DNA of 64,000 nucleotides from JARYGU01 sp033795365 (GCA_033795365.1 JARYGU010000001.1:558001-622000), one strand, 5' to 3'; shown: positions 8,721-18,314, counted from the first letter of the stretch. The notes: generated from the sequence alone by a model not told the origin. Translations and numbers: made by a program.

Positions 8721-9850
8721 TGAGGGCGTACTCCATATTTCGTTGCGTTCTTGCCCTTCGATTTAAGGCGGGATTCTTCCCAGGCTCGGTCATCGTCGCG
8801 CAGCAGAGCCACAGAGGGTTCGAGTTCCTCCCAGTTGTTGGCCGTGAAGACGTTCTTGCTCGGCCTGCACCCCGAAAACGAGGTATAGGTCTTGATAAAG
8901 TCGTCGAGCGTCACGTGCTCACGCCCGTCGAGGATGGCCAGCTCGACCGCGCCCCGGATCATCTGGACGATGGAGCCGAATTCGCCGTCGCAGGCATGCG
9001 CCATCCTCCGGAGGAAGATCTCCTTGAGCTTTTGAGGATCAGGTTTCTCGTCTCCCGACGCATAGCTGTCGAGATTGAGGCCGAGCTCCATTCCGGCATG
9101 CTCGATGACAACCGTCTCCAGGATGCTATCGATGAGATCCATGCTGCCGTCCGCGTTGACCGTGTCGAACGGGATGACGGTCCTGCGATTGTAGAGCTGC
9201 TTGCGGGCAAGAAAGCTCGCAAGTGGAGGCACACCGGCGAGGATGAGCCGGACGGGCCAGTCGGGCATCTGGGTGAGCGACTTGAATGCGTCCCCGATGA
9301 CCGTCGCCTGCCGGACGTTGGCAGTCTCGATTGCATTCTGCGCCTCGTCGATGACGACCCACATGACCTTGTGCACCTTGAGAAGGCGACGAAACAGCAG
9401 CCATGCCTCATTCTCGCGGATGCTTTCCGGCGGCGTGTGACCGAGAGCCTCAAGGCCGCTGATGGCGAGAAGGCGCGGTGTGCAGGGCGAACCTGCCTCC
9501 ATGAAGATGACGGGATGAATGGTCACGCCGTCCTCGTCGACATAGGAGGCCATCGCCTTGAGACTGCGGACATGCTTCATGATCGCGGTCGTCTTCCCTG
9601 CGCCGGAGCGGCCGCACACGGCGACGATGCGACGCTTGTCCGGCTTTCCGGTGATGGGCGTTGTTACGCTTGCGACCAAGCCCATCAGGGCTTCCCTGAG
9701 GAGTTCGTCGCGATCGAGGGGGATGTATTTGTTGTATAGTTGAGAGATGCGGTCGGCGATCGCAAGGCGGTCATCTCCGACGAGGCTGCGAACGCGGTCA
9801 ATGGCAGCTTGGCTGCGACGAGCTTCATGGTCTTTTTCGAAATCGGTCAT
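8717..9850 (-). CDS. tnsC: TnsC/TniB-type AAA+ transposition ATPase
   Basis: A 377-residue AAA+ regulator that links target recognition to the transposase. Walker A is GRSGAGKTTA near residues 80-89 and Walker B is MWVVIDEAQN near 163-172. The LAGVPPL segment after Walker B is usual for TniB/TnsC ATPases. The C-terminal 70 residues are charged and probably contact TnsB or TniQ. The gene lies 12 bp after tnsB and overlaps tniQ by 4 bp, so the set is one transcript. Confidence 0.9.
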   Translation of the reverse strand: MTDFEKDHEARRSQAAIDRVRSLVGDDRLAIADRISQLYNKYIPLDRDELLREALMGLVASVTTPITGKPDKRRIVAVCGRSGAGKTTAIMKHVRSLKAMASYVDEDGVTIHPVIFMEAGSPCTPRLLAISGLEALGHTPPESIRENEAWLLFRRLLKVHKVMWVVIDEAQNAIETANVRQATVIGDAFKSLTQMPDWPVRLILAGVPPLASFLARKQLYNRRTVIPFDTVNADGSMDLIDSILETVVIEHAGMELGLNLDSYASGDEKPDPQKLKEIFLRRMAHACDGEFGSIVQMIRGAVELAILDGREHVTLDDFIKTYTSFSGCRPSKNVFTANNWEELEPSVALLRDDDRAWEESRLKSKGKNATKYGVRPQ

Positions 9851-9862
9851 GTGTCTGTGCTC

Positions 9863-12187
9863 CTATTCGTCGTCAAAGATGTCGTTGCTGATGCGGCGGA
9901 CGACCGAGGTCTCCTTTGTGCCGTCCGGTGTGGCGCGGGTGCTGGGCTTGGCGGGCAGGGCGGCGGAACCGAGAACAGGTCGGCCGCCCATCTCAGCTTC
10001 CTGGCGGATTTCCTTCACGCTCCTCGTCTTGGCGTAGACGATCGGTTCGATCCTGAGCGCGGCGAAGAGTTCGTCCGACGGATGCCATTCCCCTTCGGGG
10101 CGGGGTTCGCCCTTGACCGGACGGTCGACGACATCGAAGACGTGGTCCATCTTCTTCTCGAAGCGGAGATAGTCCTCGTCAGTCAGAACCGGGCTGACAA
10201 GACCTGCTTCAAGCCGGGCCATGTCCGCCTGCTGCTTGAGCCACGCAAACGTGCCGAGCATAGTCTGCCGGGAGGCCTTCGCGTTCTCGGCGTTGAAGAG
10301 CTTGAGGCGCTCGGACGCCGCCAGCCACTGCCAGATGCTGACCCCTGCCAGCTCCCGATGAATGCAGGGAACCTCGATCCAGCCTTCTGGTGTCAGGATC
10401 GAGATCGCACCCAGGTCATGATTGTTCACGCGGCCCACAAGCTGGGCCTTGTTGTTCTTCCGGCGGATTTGCTGGAGCTCCTTGCTCTGGTAGTAGAGCC
10501 CCGCTACCCGGTAGCCTTTCTTCGAGGCCTTGCGCGTCACATAGGTGCCGAACAGGTGGGTGCGCAGAGCTCCGGTCGGACCCGGCTGGACACCATGGTC
10601 ACGCGCGAGTTCGAACCACGTGTCGAGGGGAGTGGCGCCGTTCAGCTCGGAATGCGGCGCATTGTGGTAGCCGTCGACGCACCAGCGGACCATGCATTCT
10701 GCAACCTGGTCCGCGATCATGTTCGCATGCGCCTCGGCGTCATAGTCGCCTTTCTCGGCGATCGATCCCCATGTGCGGCCGTCGAAGTAGTTGAACATCT
10801 GGTGGCTGAAGGTCTGGAACCAGCGTTCGATGAACCCACGCCAAGAGGCATTGCCGGCTCGTGGCAGGAAGATTTCGATCCCGGCATCATTGAGCACGAC
10901 GCGATATGGTCGGTGAGCGAAGTAGACCGCGCTATCGACTGCCACGAGTTCGTGCGTACCGCCCTGCGGCCACGGCGACTGGCATCCGAGACGTCGTGCG
11001 ATTTCCGTCTTGTCGCGGGTCGACATTTCCAGCGCAGTCATTGCCGACTTCAGCGATGGCGGTTCCGCACTGACATGCAGGGCGACGATGCTCCGGCTCG
11101 CCACGCAGATCATCGCCGTGATCGTGAGACGGATCCGCTTGATCTTCTTGCGCTCGGCCTTCGAAAGCTTCTTCCAGATGCCGATCTTGGCGAGGAGTGT
11201 CTGGAGGTCGGTCTCATGGTCGTCACACTCGATCCGCTCGAGCGGACGGATCACATCGATCCCGCCGGATTCCGGCTGCCATTCACGACGGGCGGCTTCC
11301 TTCCCGTCGCGACCGAGATCGCGCCACATTTCTGGCTGAGCGTTGAAGCGGTTGCGGAGCGTCTCCGGGCACGGGATCCGGAGCTGGTCGTCCGGCCCCC
11401 GGTGCTTGTTTTCAGCCTCCATCTTCCGTGCCATCTCACGATGGATCGCCGCAAGATCCGGCTTCGTGGTCGAGCAGGCCTCGTGGATTGCCGCGCTGAG
11501 ATGCACGAACTCGTCCGCCGTGAAATATTCGGGGCGATCGCGCTTGTAGTCGTTCTTGAGGCAGATGGGGTCGAAGTCGTTGAGCTCCATCTCGGAGATC
11601 CAGCCCTTCACGGTCGAAGGCTTGGGTTCGAAGAGCGCGATGTTGGCCTTCGTGCGATACGTCAGGGCCTTGGAACCCGTTACACGGGTCTGCATTTCAC
11701 GCCACTCGCGGGCAATCACCGGAATGATGCGAAGAAGCGGTTCCCGCGACTTGCTGACGACGGGAGGTTTGGGCTGGCCGTGGATACGGGCGAGCCGTCG
11801 CTGCTCCCTGTAGTCCGCTTGCATTTCGAGAAACTTCCGAACAAAGAACTCCTTACGCAAGACATCGTCCTGGTCGGCAGGGGACAGGGTCGACAGGCTG
11901 CTGGAGCCGGAGAGACGCGCTTTGGCCTTGCTCTTGCCGTAGTATCCGAACTCCGCCGTCATTGGATTGCCAGCGCGGTTCAGGCGTTCATTGAGGTCCG
12001 GCTGCGTGAAGCTTACGGTAGCGTTGGTCTCGTCCATGCGACGCAGGACTGCTCCGTTTCGGTCGCAGTAAAGCACGCAGTATTCGATGCCGAGATCCTT
12101 CACCCGAGCGTTCTCGGGAAGCCGGATGTAGGGAAGCGATACGGGATCGTGCTGGAGTGCGAGGATCTGTCTGAGGTCGGGCTGCAT
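9863..12187 (-). CDS. tnsB: TnsB/TniA-type DDE transposase
   Basis: A 774-residue transposase with a retroviral-integrase core. The likely catalytic acids are Asp322 or Asp323 (IECDDHET), Asp418 (ELVAVDSAVYF, where VDNG is more usual) and Glu454 (ASWRGFIERWF). The YHNAPHSELNGATPLDTW segment is typical of the Mu/TniA core end. The first 300 residues would hold the helix-turn-helix domains that bind the transposon ends, and a C-terminal tail probably contacts TnsC. It sits between tnsA and tnsC with about 10 bp on each side. TnsB cuts the 3' ends and joins them to target DNA. Confidence 0.92.
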   Translation of the reverse strand: MQPDLRQILALQHDPVSLPYIRLPENARVKDLGIEYCVLYCDRNGAVLRRMDETNATVSFTQPDLNERLNRAGNPMTAEFGYYGKSKAKARLSGSSSLSTLSPADQDDVLRKEFFVRKFLEMQADYREQRRLARIHGQPKPPVVSKSREPLLRIIPVIAREWREMQTRVTGSKALTYRTKANIALFEPKPSTVKGWISEMELNDFDPICLKNDYKRDRPEYFTADEFVHLSAAIHEACSTTKPDLAAIHREMARKMEAENKHRGPDDQLRIPCPETLRNRFNAQPEMWRDLGRDGKEAARREWQPESGGIDVIRPLERIECDDHETDLQTLLAKIGIWKKLSKAERKKIKRIRLTITAMICVASRSIVALHVSAEPPSLKSAMTALEMSTRDKTEIARRLGCQSPWPQGGTHELVAVDSAVYFAHRPYRVVLNDAGIEIFLPRAGNASWRGFIERWFQTFSHQMFNYFDGRTWGSIAEKGDYDAEAHANMIADQVAECMVRWCVDGYHNAPHSELNGATPLDTWFELARDHGVQPGPTGALRTHLFGTYVTRKASKKGYRVAGLYYQSKELQQIRRKNNKAQLVGRVNNHDLGAISILTPEGWIEVPCIHRELAGVSIWQWLAASERLKLFNAENAKASRQTMLGTFAWLKQQADMARLEAGLVSPVLTDEDYLRFEKKMDHVFDVVDRPVKGEPRPEGEWHPSDELFAALRIEPIVYAKTRSVKEIRQEAEMGGRPVLGSAALPAKPSTRATPDGTKETSVVRRISNDIFDDE

Positions 12188-12197
12188 GTTGTTCCTC

Positions 12198-13043
12198 TCA
12201 ATTCACGTGGTTGAAGCGGACGAAAGGGGCGTCGATGAGCTTGAGGTCCGGGCGGACCGGCACGAGGATCTCGTCGTGGATCAGGCACCAGACCGCGTTG
12301 CGGCCGTAGGATGGGATCTCCCACCCCGCGAGGAGGTCTCGGATGTGGACGGTGCCGTGGAAGCGCGATGCGTATTCGCGAAGGCGGTCGTTGTCGGCCG
12401 CAACGGAATGCTTGAGCGCACGCAGGATGCTCATTGCATTCCAGCAGCGCGCGTCGGTGGCTTCCCGCTCGGTGATGATGGTGGCTCCGTCGGCGAAGCC
12501 GTGGGGCAGCTTCCGATCCACGGTGCCGATGGTGTATTCCAGACCGTCCTTCTCCAGGAGGTAGGTCGGGCGCACTCCCACGACGATCACCGTTCCGTTT
12601 GCCAACCTTGCGCGATAGTCGAATGTGTGGTGGGACGTGCCGTCCTCCTGCTGAACCGGAACTGCGGATGGTTGGTCTTCGACGAGCACGATATGCTTGG
12701 AGGCGCACATCATGTATGCAAGGTTCCGCTCGTAGGTGCTCGAGTACGTGATTGCCTTGCGCGTCTTGCCGTTGACCATGGTGCCGCGGCTGTGGCCCTT
12801 GGTACGGGCAGGATACCACCTGGAAGGGGTGGCCTCTTCGGTCGGCCGCCATACCCGGGGAATGCTGGTTAGGCCGGAATAATCCTCTTCGTCGTGCGGA
12901 TCGGATTCGAACGGCACGTAACGGCCGGAGAGGGGTTCGCTTGCTTTCAGGAAGACTGTTTCGGTGGGCAGGGGGAGGAGGGTACGGTCGAAGCCGGATT
13001 CCAGTTCCTTCATGTATCGGATGACTTGGCGAATGCGTGTCAT
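12198..13043 (-). CDS. tnsA: TnsA-family endonuclease-like protein with altered active site
   Basis: A 281-residue protein whose centre has the TnsA nuclease layout: Glu105 (STYERNLAY), the EDQP turn, Asp142 (HHTFDYRA) and then a VVGVRP strand. In Tn7 TnsA the last motif is Q-x-K; here it is Gly156-x-Arg158, so the catalytic lysine is missing. TnsA cuts the 5' ends, which makes transposition cut-and-paste. Loss of this cut would leave copy-in cointegrates, unless Arg can substitute. The position first in the tnsABC-tniQ order supports the identity. The start has a GAGG-type binding site. Confidence 0.75.
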   Translation of the reverse strand: MTRIRQVIRYMKELESGFDRTLLPLPTETVFLKASEPLSGRYVPFESDPHDEEDYSGLTSIPRVWRPTEEATPSRWYPARTKGHSRGTMVNGKTRKAITYSSTYERNLAYMMCASKHIVLVEDQPSAVPVQQEDGTSHHTFDYRARLANGTVIVVGVRPTYLLEKDGLEYTIGTVDRKLPHGFADGATIITEREATDARCWNAMSILRALKHSVAADNDRLREYASRFHGTVHIRDLLAGWEIPSYGRNAVWCLIHDEILVPVRPDLKLIDAPFVRFNHVN

Positions 13044-13222
13044 TTCGAATTCCTCTGGGACGCAACTCTCCGTTCCCGGCGGGCAGTTGCCGCTGGGCTG
13101 GAGGGTCTGTTGTTGGGATGGGCATGGCTCCGCCGCTCCGCGCGATGTGCCGCGCGGCGGGCCAGATTTGCGATGTGTGGAAATGTGCTGCTGCCTGGGT
13201 CAGGCGGCCTGGTGCCGAAGGA

Positions 13223-13681
13223 TCAGTTTATCTGTGAGCCGTACTGATCCTGAAGTGCGGCGAGCTTCATTGAAACCTCCGGCTCTCTCAGGCCCTCGGC
13301 CCACAGCCTCTTGCGCATGATCCCAACGGGGCCTTTTTCCGTCATCAGGGGCTCTCGAAGCAGGATTTTCGAGATATCAACGTCGTCACGGAACGACTGC
13401 GCCAGGTCCGAGAAAACCTCGATCGACGGGATGGGCAGGATGATGCCCAACTGTCTCAGGGCAGGCCCGGCCTCATGTTCGATCATCAAAATCATCGAGG
13501 CGTGGGCCATTTCATCGTCGACTCCTGGGAACTGCGCTTGCTGGATGATGATGTTCAGCGTGACCGCTAAGGTCACGGCAAGCATTGGCTCATCTTCCAG
13601 TATACCGTCGGCCCACCGGAGAACGGAGGGGTGGAAGTCGGCCAGGGTCTCGAAGTAGGCAGTCATTCGTTTGGAAAACAT
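13223..13681 (-). CDS. Hypothetical protein upstream of the tns operon
   Basis: A 152-residue protein I do not recognise. It is mildly acidic, mostly helical in appearance, and has no membrane segment or signal peptide. The start has an AAGGAA ribosome binding site 6 bases before the ATG. It shares orientation with the tns genes but is separated from tnsA by 179 bp, so it may be the first gene of the same unit or have its own promoter. Accessory proteins at this position in Tn7-like elements are often regulators, but nothing in the sequence shows a DNA-binding motif. Confidence 0.6.
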   Translation of the reverse strand: MFSKRMTAYFETLADFHPSVLRWADGILEDEPMLAVTLAVTLNIIIQQAQFPGVDDEMAHASMILMIEHEAGPALRQLGIILPIPSIEVFSDLAQSFRDDVDISKILLREPLMTEKGPVGIMRKRLWAEGLREPEVSMKLAALQDQYGSQIN

Positions 13682-13742
13682 GGTCGTTCCTTTTTTCGGG
13701 AGGGGGAGCAGGCGTGACGTTCGTCCGGCTCAGGTCTTCAGA

Positions 13743-14090
13743 TCACCGGCGGCGCCAGAGCTTCAAAAGACTGTCATGCTCGTGGATGAGCGAACTCTCG
13801 GTGGGATTGCCGAAATAGTACTCCTGCGCCGACGCACAGGTTTTCATCAGGTTCAAGCGTCGGAGATTTCCAAGGCGACTGAGGCGGATCGCGTTGCGGA
13901 ACTCCTGAAAGTTGCACGGGCGCAGCCCGCGACGATGGCATTCCGCCTTCATCGCCATGTATCGGGAGGAAAGGTCTTCAAACTGCTTCGCACGGATGCA
14001 CTTTCGCGCGAACTCGCGATGGATTTCGATCTCACTCTTCGTGAAGGCCATGGTGTGGGGCCGGCTGGCGATGTTGGATGCAGGGTTCAT
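13743..14090 (-). CDS. Hypothetical small basic protein
   Basis: A 115-residue protein, rich in Arg and Lys, not assigned to a family. Its middle (RGLRPCNFQEFRNAIRLSRLGNLRRLNLMKTC) could form helices that bind nucleic acid. A second in-frame ATG (MAFTKSEIE) lies 13 codons in. An AAGGAT ribosome binding site supports the first ATG. It lies 61 bp upstream of the 152-residue gene in the same orientation, so the two probably share a transcript near the transposition operon. Confidence 0.5.
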   Translation of the reverse strand: MNPASNIASRPHTMAFTKSEIEIHREFARKCIRAKQFEDLSSRYMAMKAECHRRGLRPCNFQEFRNAIRLSRLGNLRRLNLMKTCASAQEYYFGNPTESSLIHEHDSLLKLWRRR

Positions 14091-14813
14091 GTCGGTATCC
14101 TTTTTGGTGACATGCAGACGTGCGCCGTCGATCCGCGGAGCGGTCGGGTTGCGGCATTTCTGGAACTTCAGGGGGCCGCACGCGCGGCGGGTGTCAGGGC
14201 GGGGCGCGCGCGAATCTGGTCGACATCTGCATCAGCGAGACTTTCTTCAGGACACAAAGGTGCATTCCCGGCAGCGCGTGCCAGGGCGAAATCAGAGGGA
14301 AATGTCAGGAAAGGATCAGGCTATGGCGGCGATGATCGCGACCAGGAAGCGGAAAAGGATGGCTTCGTTTACTGCATACATCGTGGAACTCCGTCAGGAT
14401 CACCAGCTATAAGACTGGTCCTAAATGACGATCGGAAACTTGTCCGCCAGCCTACGGCTGCAATGTTCAGAATAATGAAGTTTTTTTGAAGTTTGCCCTG
14501 CTCGGAAGCATAGAACTCCCATGGTGCTACCGTGCTCTGCCGCACCTGCCGGCTTCGGCGTTAGATCTGACCCATCATAGGTATGGATATTCGCGTCATC
14601 GGTGCCTCCGGCGACTAAGGGCGTAGACAGTAAGGCACATCAGGGCCGTGGCGTCTATATAAAAATATAAAATTAAATCAGTTTGTTATTCGCTCTTCCT
14701 AAGTTCTGTTGTCAACAATTTGGCGCATTCTGGAAAGTGAATCCTTTCCGTCCGATTTGTGACTTGCCGCTTCGACCAGGATCCTTCGCACATTGGGCAG
14801 GGAGGGCGAATCC
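14091..14813. other. Intergenic region between the Tn7-like genes and the cargo
   Basis: No convincing gene. It holds an imperfect inverted repeat at 14398-14424 (AGGATCACCAG...CTGGTCCT), which could be an operator for the minus-strand genes. An AT-rich stretch at 14657-14695 is unusual for this GC-rich window and may carry the promoter of the next gene. A small TGTTG-T-CAACA palindrome lies at 14708-14718. Lower GC suggests transferred DNA. Confidence 0.4.
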
Positions 14814-15488
14814 ATGGGGTACTACACGCAGATCATGATCGAAGTGAAAGAACGGTACGGGCATATCCTGAAGGAGAGAGGTCTGGTCATGCGGGGTGAA
14901 CGCAACGACGGAAGCCTGAACCTTATCTTCAAGAGCAAGGATTCGGGCAACTGGAGGCTGCCAGTCGAACTCCATGTGCCTGGCAAGTCTGAGACCGGAA
15001 AAGAGCGAGCCGAGTGGGAAGACGTCGAGTTGACTGCCGATATTCATACCGAGGTAAAGTTCGGCGACACGGGCTGGTTGGGTTTCATTCCGAGGCAGAG
15101 CGAGCAGCTCCAATACCTGGAAGGGGACGACATGGCCGAGTTTCTTGCGGAGATCGGTCTTTATCTGAAGGAATGCGTCCTTGTTCCGCGAGGTAACATC
15201 GAGAAGCAAGTGTCGCAGGAAACAGCGATGGCCTACGAGGAGTTCAGTGATTTATGCGGGCCGGATGGTCCTGAGATAGCCTTTTCCACTGATGGCAAGG
15301 TTCAGACACTGACCGTTGAGGATGCAGCAGGCCATGAGGTCAGCTTCGTGTGGATCGAGAAGGGGGTTTTGGGGCAGGTCTTCGTGGACGGAAAGCTGGT
15401 CGAACGGCTGAACCGGCCCGAGATCTGGCATATTCAGGACGCAATCGGACAACACTTCACGAGCCGGGCGGATCTGAAGTTTCGATAG
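14814..15488 (+). CDS. Hypothetical cargo protein
   Basis: A 224-residue protein without recognisable family. It is rich in beta-type segments (GSLNLIFKSKDSGNWRLPVELHV, WLGFIPRQSEQLQYLEG) and has a C-terminal half resembling a small beta-sandwich with a VWIEKGVLGQVFVDG stretch. No signal peptide or membrane helix. A GGGAGG binding site 8 bases before the ATG sets the start. Its last 32 bases overlap the end of the convergent methyltransferase gene. Being next to a DNA methyltransferase, it could be part of a restriction or anti-phage unit, but it has no visible nuclease motif. Confidence 0.6.
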   Translation: MGYYTQIMIEVKERYGHILKERGLVMRGERNDGSLNLIFKSKDSGNWRLPVELHVPGKSETGKERAEWEDVELTADIHTEVKFGDTGWLGFIPRQSEQLQYLEGDDMAEFLAEIGLYLKECVLVPRGNIEKQVSQETAMAYEEFSDLCGPDGPEIAFSTDGKVQTLTVEDAAGHEVSFVWIEKGVLGQVFVDGKLVERLNRPEIWHIQDAIGQHFTSRADLKFR

Positions 15489-17619
15489 TCTCGATGACTT
15501 GCTCGGGCCTGCTGCGGCGGGACTCGAGGTATTCGCGCATTTCGCGCTTTCGGGTACGTCGGCTCTTCAGCACTTGAGTCCTGAGCTTCCTGGTGTCGCG
15601 GAATTGTTTGCCGTAGCGCTCCCTCAGATCATCGATATCCTCCATTGTCATCGCGTTAAGGGTGAGCCTCGGCACCTTCTTCGGTTTCACACCGATCAAG
15701 GATTCGTCAAACGGAACGAGAGGTGGCGCATCGATCGAATTCGGCAGCCGCCCCGACAACGCATGCGCGATTGCGAGTCCGACCGCCTTGGACATCTGGG
15801 GTGGGAACGCGTTTCCGATCTGGTGGAACTGGCGATCCGGCTTGCCTGCGAACTGCCACGCCTGTGGGAAGCCCTGGAGCACCCGAGCCACGTCGATCGT
15901 CAGATAGGGCAGGCTGTCCGGATCCTTGATGGTTCCGAGATGAGCCGGCTCGTCGCTGAGGTGCTTCGGATCGATTTCGAAGCCGAGCTCGTCTTTCCAT
16001 CGCTGCCTCATGTCGCCTTCGTTCTTGTAGAGGCTCGACACAACTGTATAGGAAGTCTCACTACCGTACCGGTCGAGCCAGTTTTCCGCCCAACGGTCGT
16101 AGTCGGTATCGCCCAGTCCTCGGTGTGGGAACATCACCCCGGCAAGTGCTTCCCTCATGTTTGTCCGTCCGGTGCCTTTTGGCGGGGAGAACAGTCCGGG
16201 TTCGTCGTTGCGAATGCCAACCAGCACGACCCGCTCGCGCGACTGAGCAAGACCGAAATCGTGTGCGTTCAACTTATGCAGGCAGATGCGGTAGCCGAGC
16301 GCCTTCAAGCGCTGGAACACGCTGGCGCGGTACTTGATGAACTTCTCATCCCTGAAGCCCTCGACGTTTTCGAAGAAAAATGCCCTGGGTCTGATGATGT
16401 TGACGTATCTGACAGCCTCATCGAACAGGTTCCGCTTGTCGTCGCGGCCACGTTGCTTTCCTGCGCGCGAGAACGCTCTGCATTCGACGCCTCCGGCGAG
16501 CAGGTCGATGCCGCGGAACTGTAGTAGTTCGTTGTCCGAGACCTTCTCCAAGCGCTTTCGCCGGACATGCCAGTTCCAGTTCTGCTTCAGCGTACGAGTG
16601 GCGTTCATATCCATGTCGTAAAGGGCGGCGGGCTTGAAACCTGCGCCGAGCAGACCTATCGCTTGGCCGCCGGCACCGGCACATATTTCAAGGAACCTCA
16701 GGGGTTGGGCGGCTTTGGTATTCTCGTCGGATACGGATTCGGGATCGACATTGCACGGGAGAAGATACTCGAGCGCGTCCTGAAGTTCTGTCTGCCAGAG
16801 ATAGCCCGGTTCGAAGCAGAAGCCGCTGAAGCCGCCATACCAGGCAAATTTTCCCTCGGCGAAGCGTTTCAGGGATTCCTGAGCGGCGGCTAGCTTATGC
16901 CGATGTGTTCCAGTCCTGAAGCCGGCGACACCCTTGCTTGGGAGTTCAATCTCACCGTAGACCGACCTGAATTCGCGAAGAACGACCACCGCGTTCGATC
17001 TCAGTCTGCTGGCCGCAGATCGGCAAGCGTCCGACCGGTCGATGACGTCCTCGTTTGGATCGCGTGGTGGCTCTCCAACAAAACGCTCTGTGAAGGCATC
17101 TATCTCAGAAAGAAGTACGGCAACGTGCTCGCCGAGCGTCTGGACCCGCACGTATGACTGCTTTGAGGCCGCGGCCGTCATCGCGCGCTGGCGACCTCGT
17201 TCGGCATGAGCGCTCGCTCCGATCTTGTTCCGGATCGTCAGACGACGTAGCGTTGCAATAGTCGAAACGTTAACGTCAGTTCCTGACGCTAGGGCTTCGA
17301 GGGCAGATCGTCTTGTATCGGCATCCGCCGCGATCAGCGCCTTCACCACCTGGAATGGCACGCAGCGCTTGCGCAGCAGCGGTTCGAAAGATCCAAGAAC
17401 CTTATCGAAGGCAAGGATCGATGGCAGATCGTTGCGTGGGATACCGCATTCGACGACCAGGAAACTGCTAAGATCTTCATCGCTCATGGATGTGCGCATT
17501 CGACCGACGCTAGCGATCATGTCGAACTGGGCTTTGGAAATGGACTTGCGGTTCGCCAGGATACGCTTCATCAGCGCCCCCGGATCCTCGCTCATCTTGT
17601 CGCCTGACTTTCCTGCCAT
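15457..17619 (-). CDS. DNA (cytosine-5) methyltransferase with long N-terminal domain
   Basis: A 720-residue protein whose residues 305-650 are a C5 methyltransferase. Motif I is FLEICAGAGGQAIGL (about 309-323), motif IV is GGVECRAFS with catalytic Cys380, motif VI is FFENVEGF, motif VIII is QSRERV, and motifs IX-X are LQGFPQ and QIGNAFPPQMSKAVG. Motif IV is odd: the normal Pro-Cys is Glu-Cys. The first 300 residues are mainly helical and not a known domain to me; they may bind DNA or a partner. No restriction endonuclease or Vsr gene is adjacent, so it may be a solitary methyltransferase or the modification part of an unusual system. Confidence 0.85.
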   Translation of the reverse strand: MAGKSGDKMSEDPGALMKRILANRKSISKAQFDMIASVGRMRTSMSDEDLSSFLVVECGIPRNDLPSILAFDKVLGSFEPLLRKRCVPFQVVKALIAADADTRRSALEALASGTDVNVSTIATLRRLTIRNKIGASAHAERGRQRAMTAAASKQSYVRVQTLGEHVAVLLSEIDAFTERFVGEPPRDPNEDVIDRSDACRSAASRLRSNAVVVLREFRSVYGEIELPSKGVAGFRTGTHRHKLAAAQESLKRFAEGKFAWYGGFSGFCFEPGYLWQTELQDALEYLLPCNVDPESVSDENTKAAQPLRFLEICAGAGGQAIGLLGAGFKPAALYDMDMNATRTLKQNWNWHVRRKRLEKVSDNELLQFRGIDLLAGGVECRAFSRAGKQRGRDDKRNLFDEAVRYVNIIRPRAFFFENVEGFRDEKFIKYRASVFQRLKALGYRICLHKLNAHDFGLAQSRERVVLVGIRNDEPGLFSPPKGTGRTNMREALAGVMFPHRGLGDTDYDRWAENWLDRYGSETSYTVVSSLYKNEGDMRQRWKDELGFEIDPKHLSDEPAHLGTIKDPDSLPYLTIDVARVLQGFPQAWQFAGKPDRQFHQIGNAFPPQMSKAVGLAIAHALSGRLPNSIDAPPLVPFDESLIGVKPKKVPRLTLNAMTMEDIDDLRERYGKQFRDTRKLRTQVLKSRRTRKREMREYLESRRSRPEQVIETIETSDPPGS

Positions 17620-17717
17620 TGCCAGCCCCTTGTTTCATAGGTTGTGTAGCAGGCTGATCCTTCTGTCCCGGAAATGGATTTGATCGAATTCTAACTATCC
17701 TGTTCGGAATTGGCCGG

Positions 17718-18314
17718 TCATCTTGAAGGTGCGGTGCTCGGGGTTTTCGGCAGTTTGGGCAGCGCTTTTTCGTGCGGGTCAGGTTCATTTGGATCAAAAT
17801 GTGGTAGCGGCACCTCGAAGCCGGGATCCACAAACCATCGCGTCTGCATCGGATGGTACACGCCGGGCAGGGGAAAATGCTCGTTGATCTCGAGAAAGTC
17901 GTCGACGTTGCCCGTGAGGATCGGCATCCGATGAGCGATGGCAACGGCGGAGATCATCAAATCGTGTCCAAGCCTGTTGCTCTTCTGGCCGCGCTGCACG
18001 GTCCACATGTGCCGCAAGCTGGGAACAGACGTCATCCCGGCATACACCGTCGCCACCTCCGTCGTCATTTCCGGAAATGGAAAGGGCATGGATATGAGTT
18101 CACCGACCCAGTTGGTGATGAGAAGCGCTCTCTGGGGATCGTCCTGCACCCGGAGGTGGGCTCCGCGCAGCAGTTCTGCTATGACCGGATAGCAGAGTGC
18201 AAGACGATGCATGCCGACACGCAAGAGCCATGGGCGCAGTCCAGGAGGCGGCTTCACGCGGCCCATATGGCTGACGATGTCCGTATCCATCAAAAGAATA
18301 GGGTCTATCCGCAC
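17718..18314 (-). CDS. PIN-domain toxin-like RNase (VapC family)
   Basis: A 198-residue protein with the PIN metal-binding acids in order: Asp10 (LMDTDIV), Glu47 (VIAELLRG), Asp118 (GHDLMISAVAIA) and Asp138/139 (TGNVDDFLEI). These coordinate Mg for RNA cleavage. It is longer than typical VapC (about 130-140) because of a 50-residue proline-rich tail. I use the GTG at 18314, which has an AGGA site; an ATG 24 bases inside is possible. A small Phd-like gene lies 111 bp away, divergently transcribed, so this may be a toxin-antitoxin pair with unusual layout. Confidence 0.72.
   Translation of the reverse strand: MRIDPILLMDTDIVSHMGRVKPPPGLRPWLLRVGMHRLALCYPVIAELLRGAHLRVQDDPQRALLITNWVGELISMPFPFPEMTTEVATVYAGMTSVPSLRHMWTVQRGQKSNRLGHDLMISAVAIAHRMPILTGNVDDFLEINEHFPLPGVYHPMQTRWFVDPGFEVPLPHFDPNEPDPHEKALPKLPKTPSTAPSR

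Noticed and set aside
9740..12214. 824-codon open frame on the plus strand opposite tnsB and tnsC
   Set aside because: It is a GC-driven antisense frame: the minus strand carries TnsB and TnsC with full catalytic motifs, and the plus translation has no family features.
14708..14718. TGTTGTCAACA palindrome as a transposon terminus
   Set aside because: No repeated TnsB-like units next to it and no target duplication visible.
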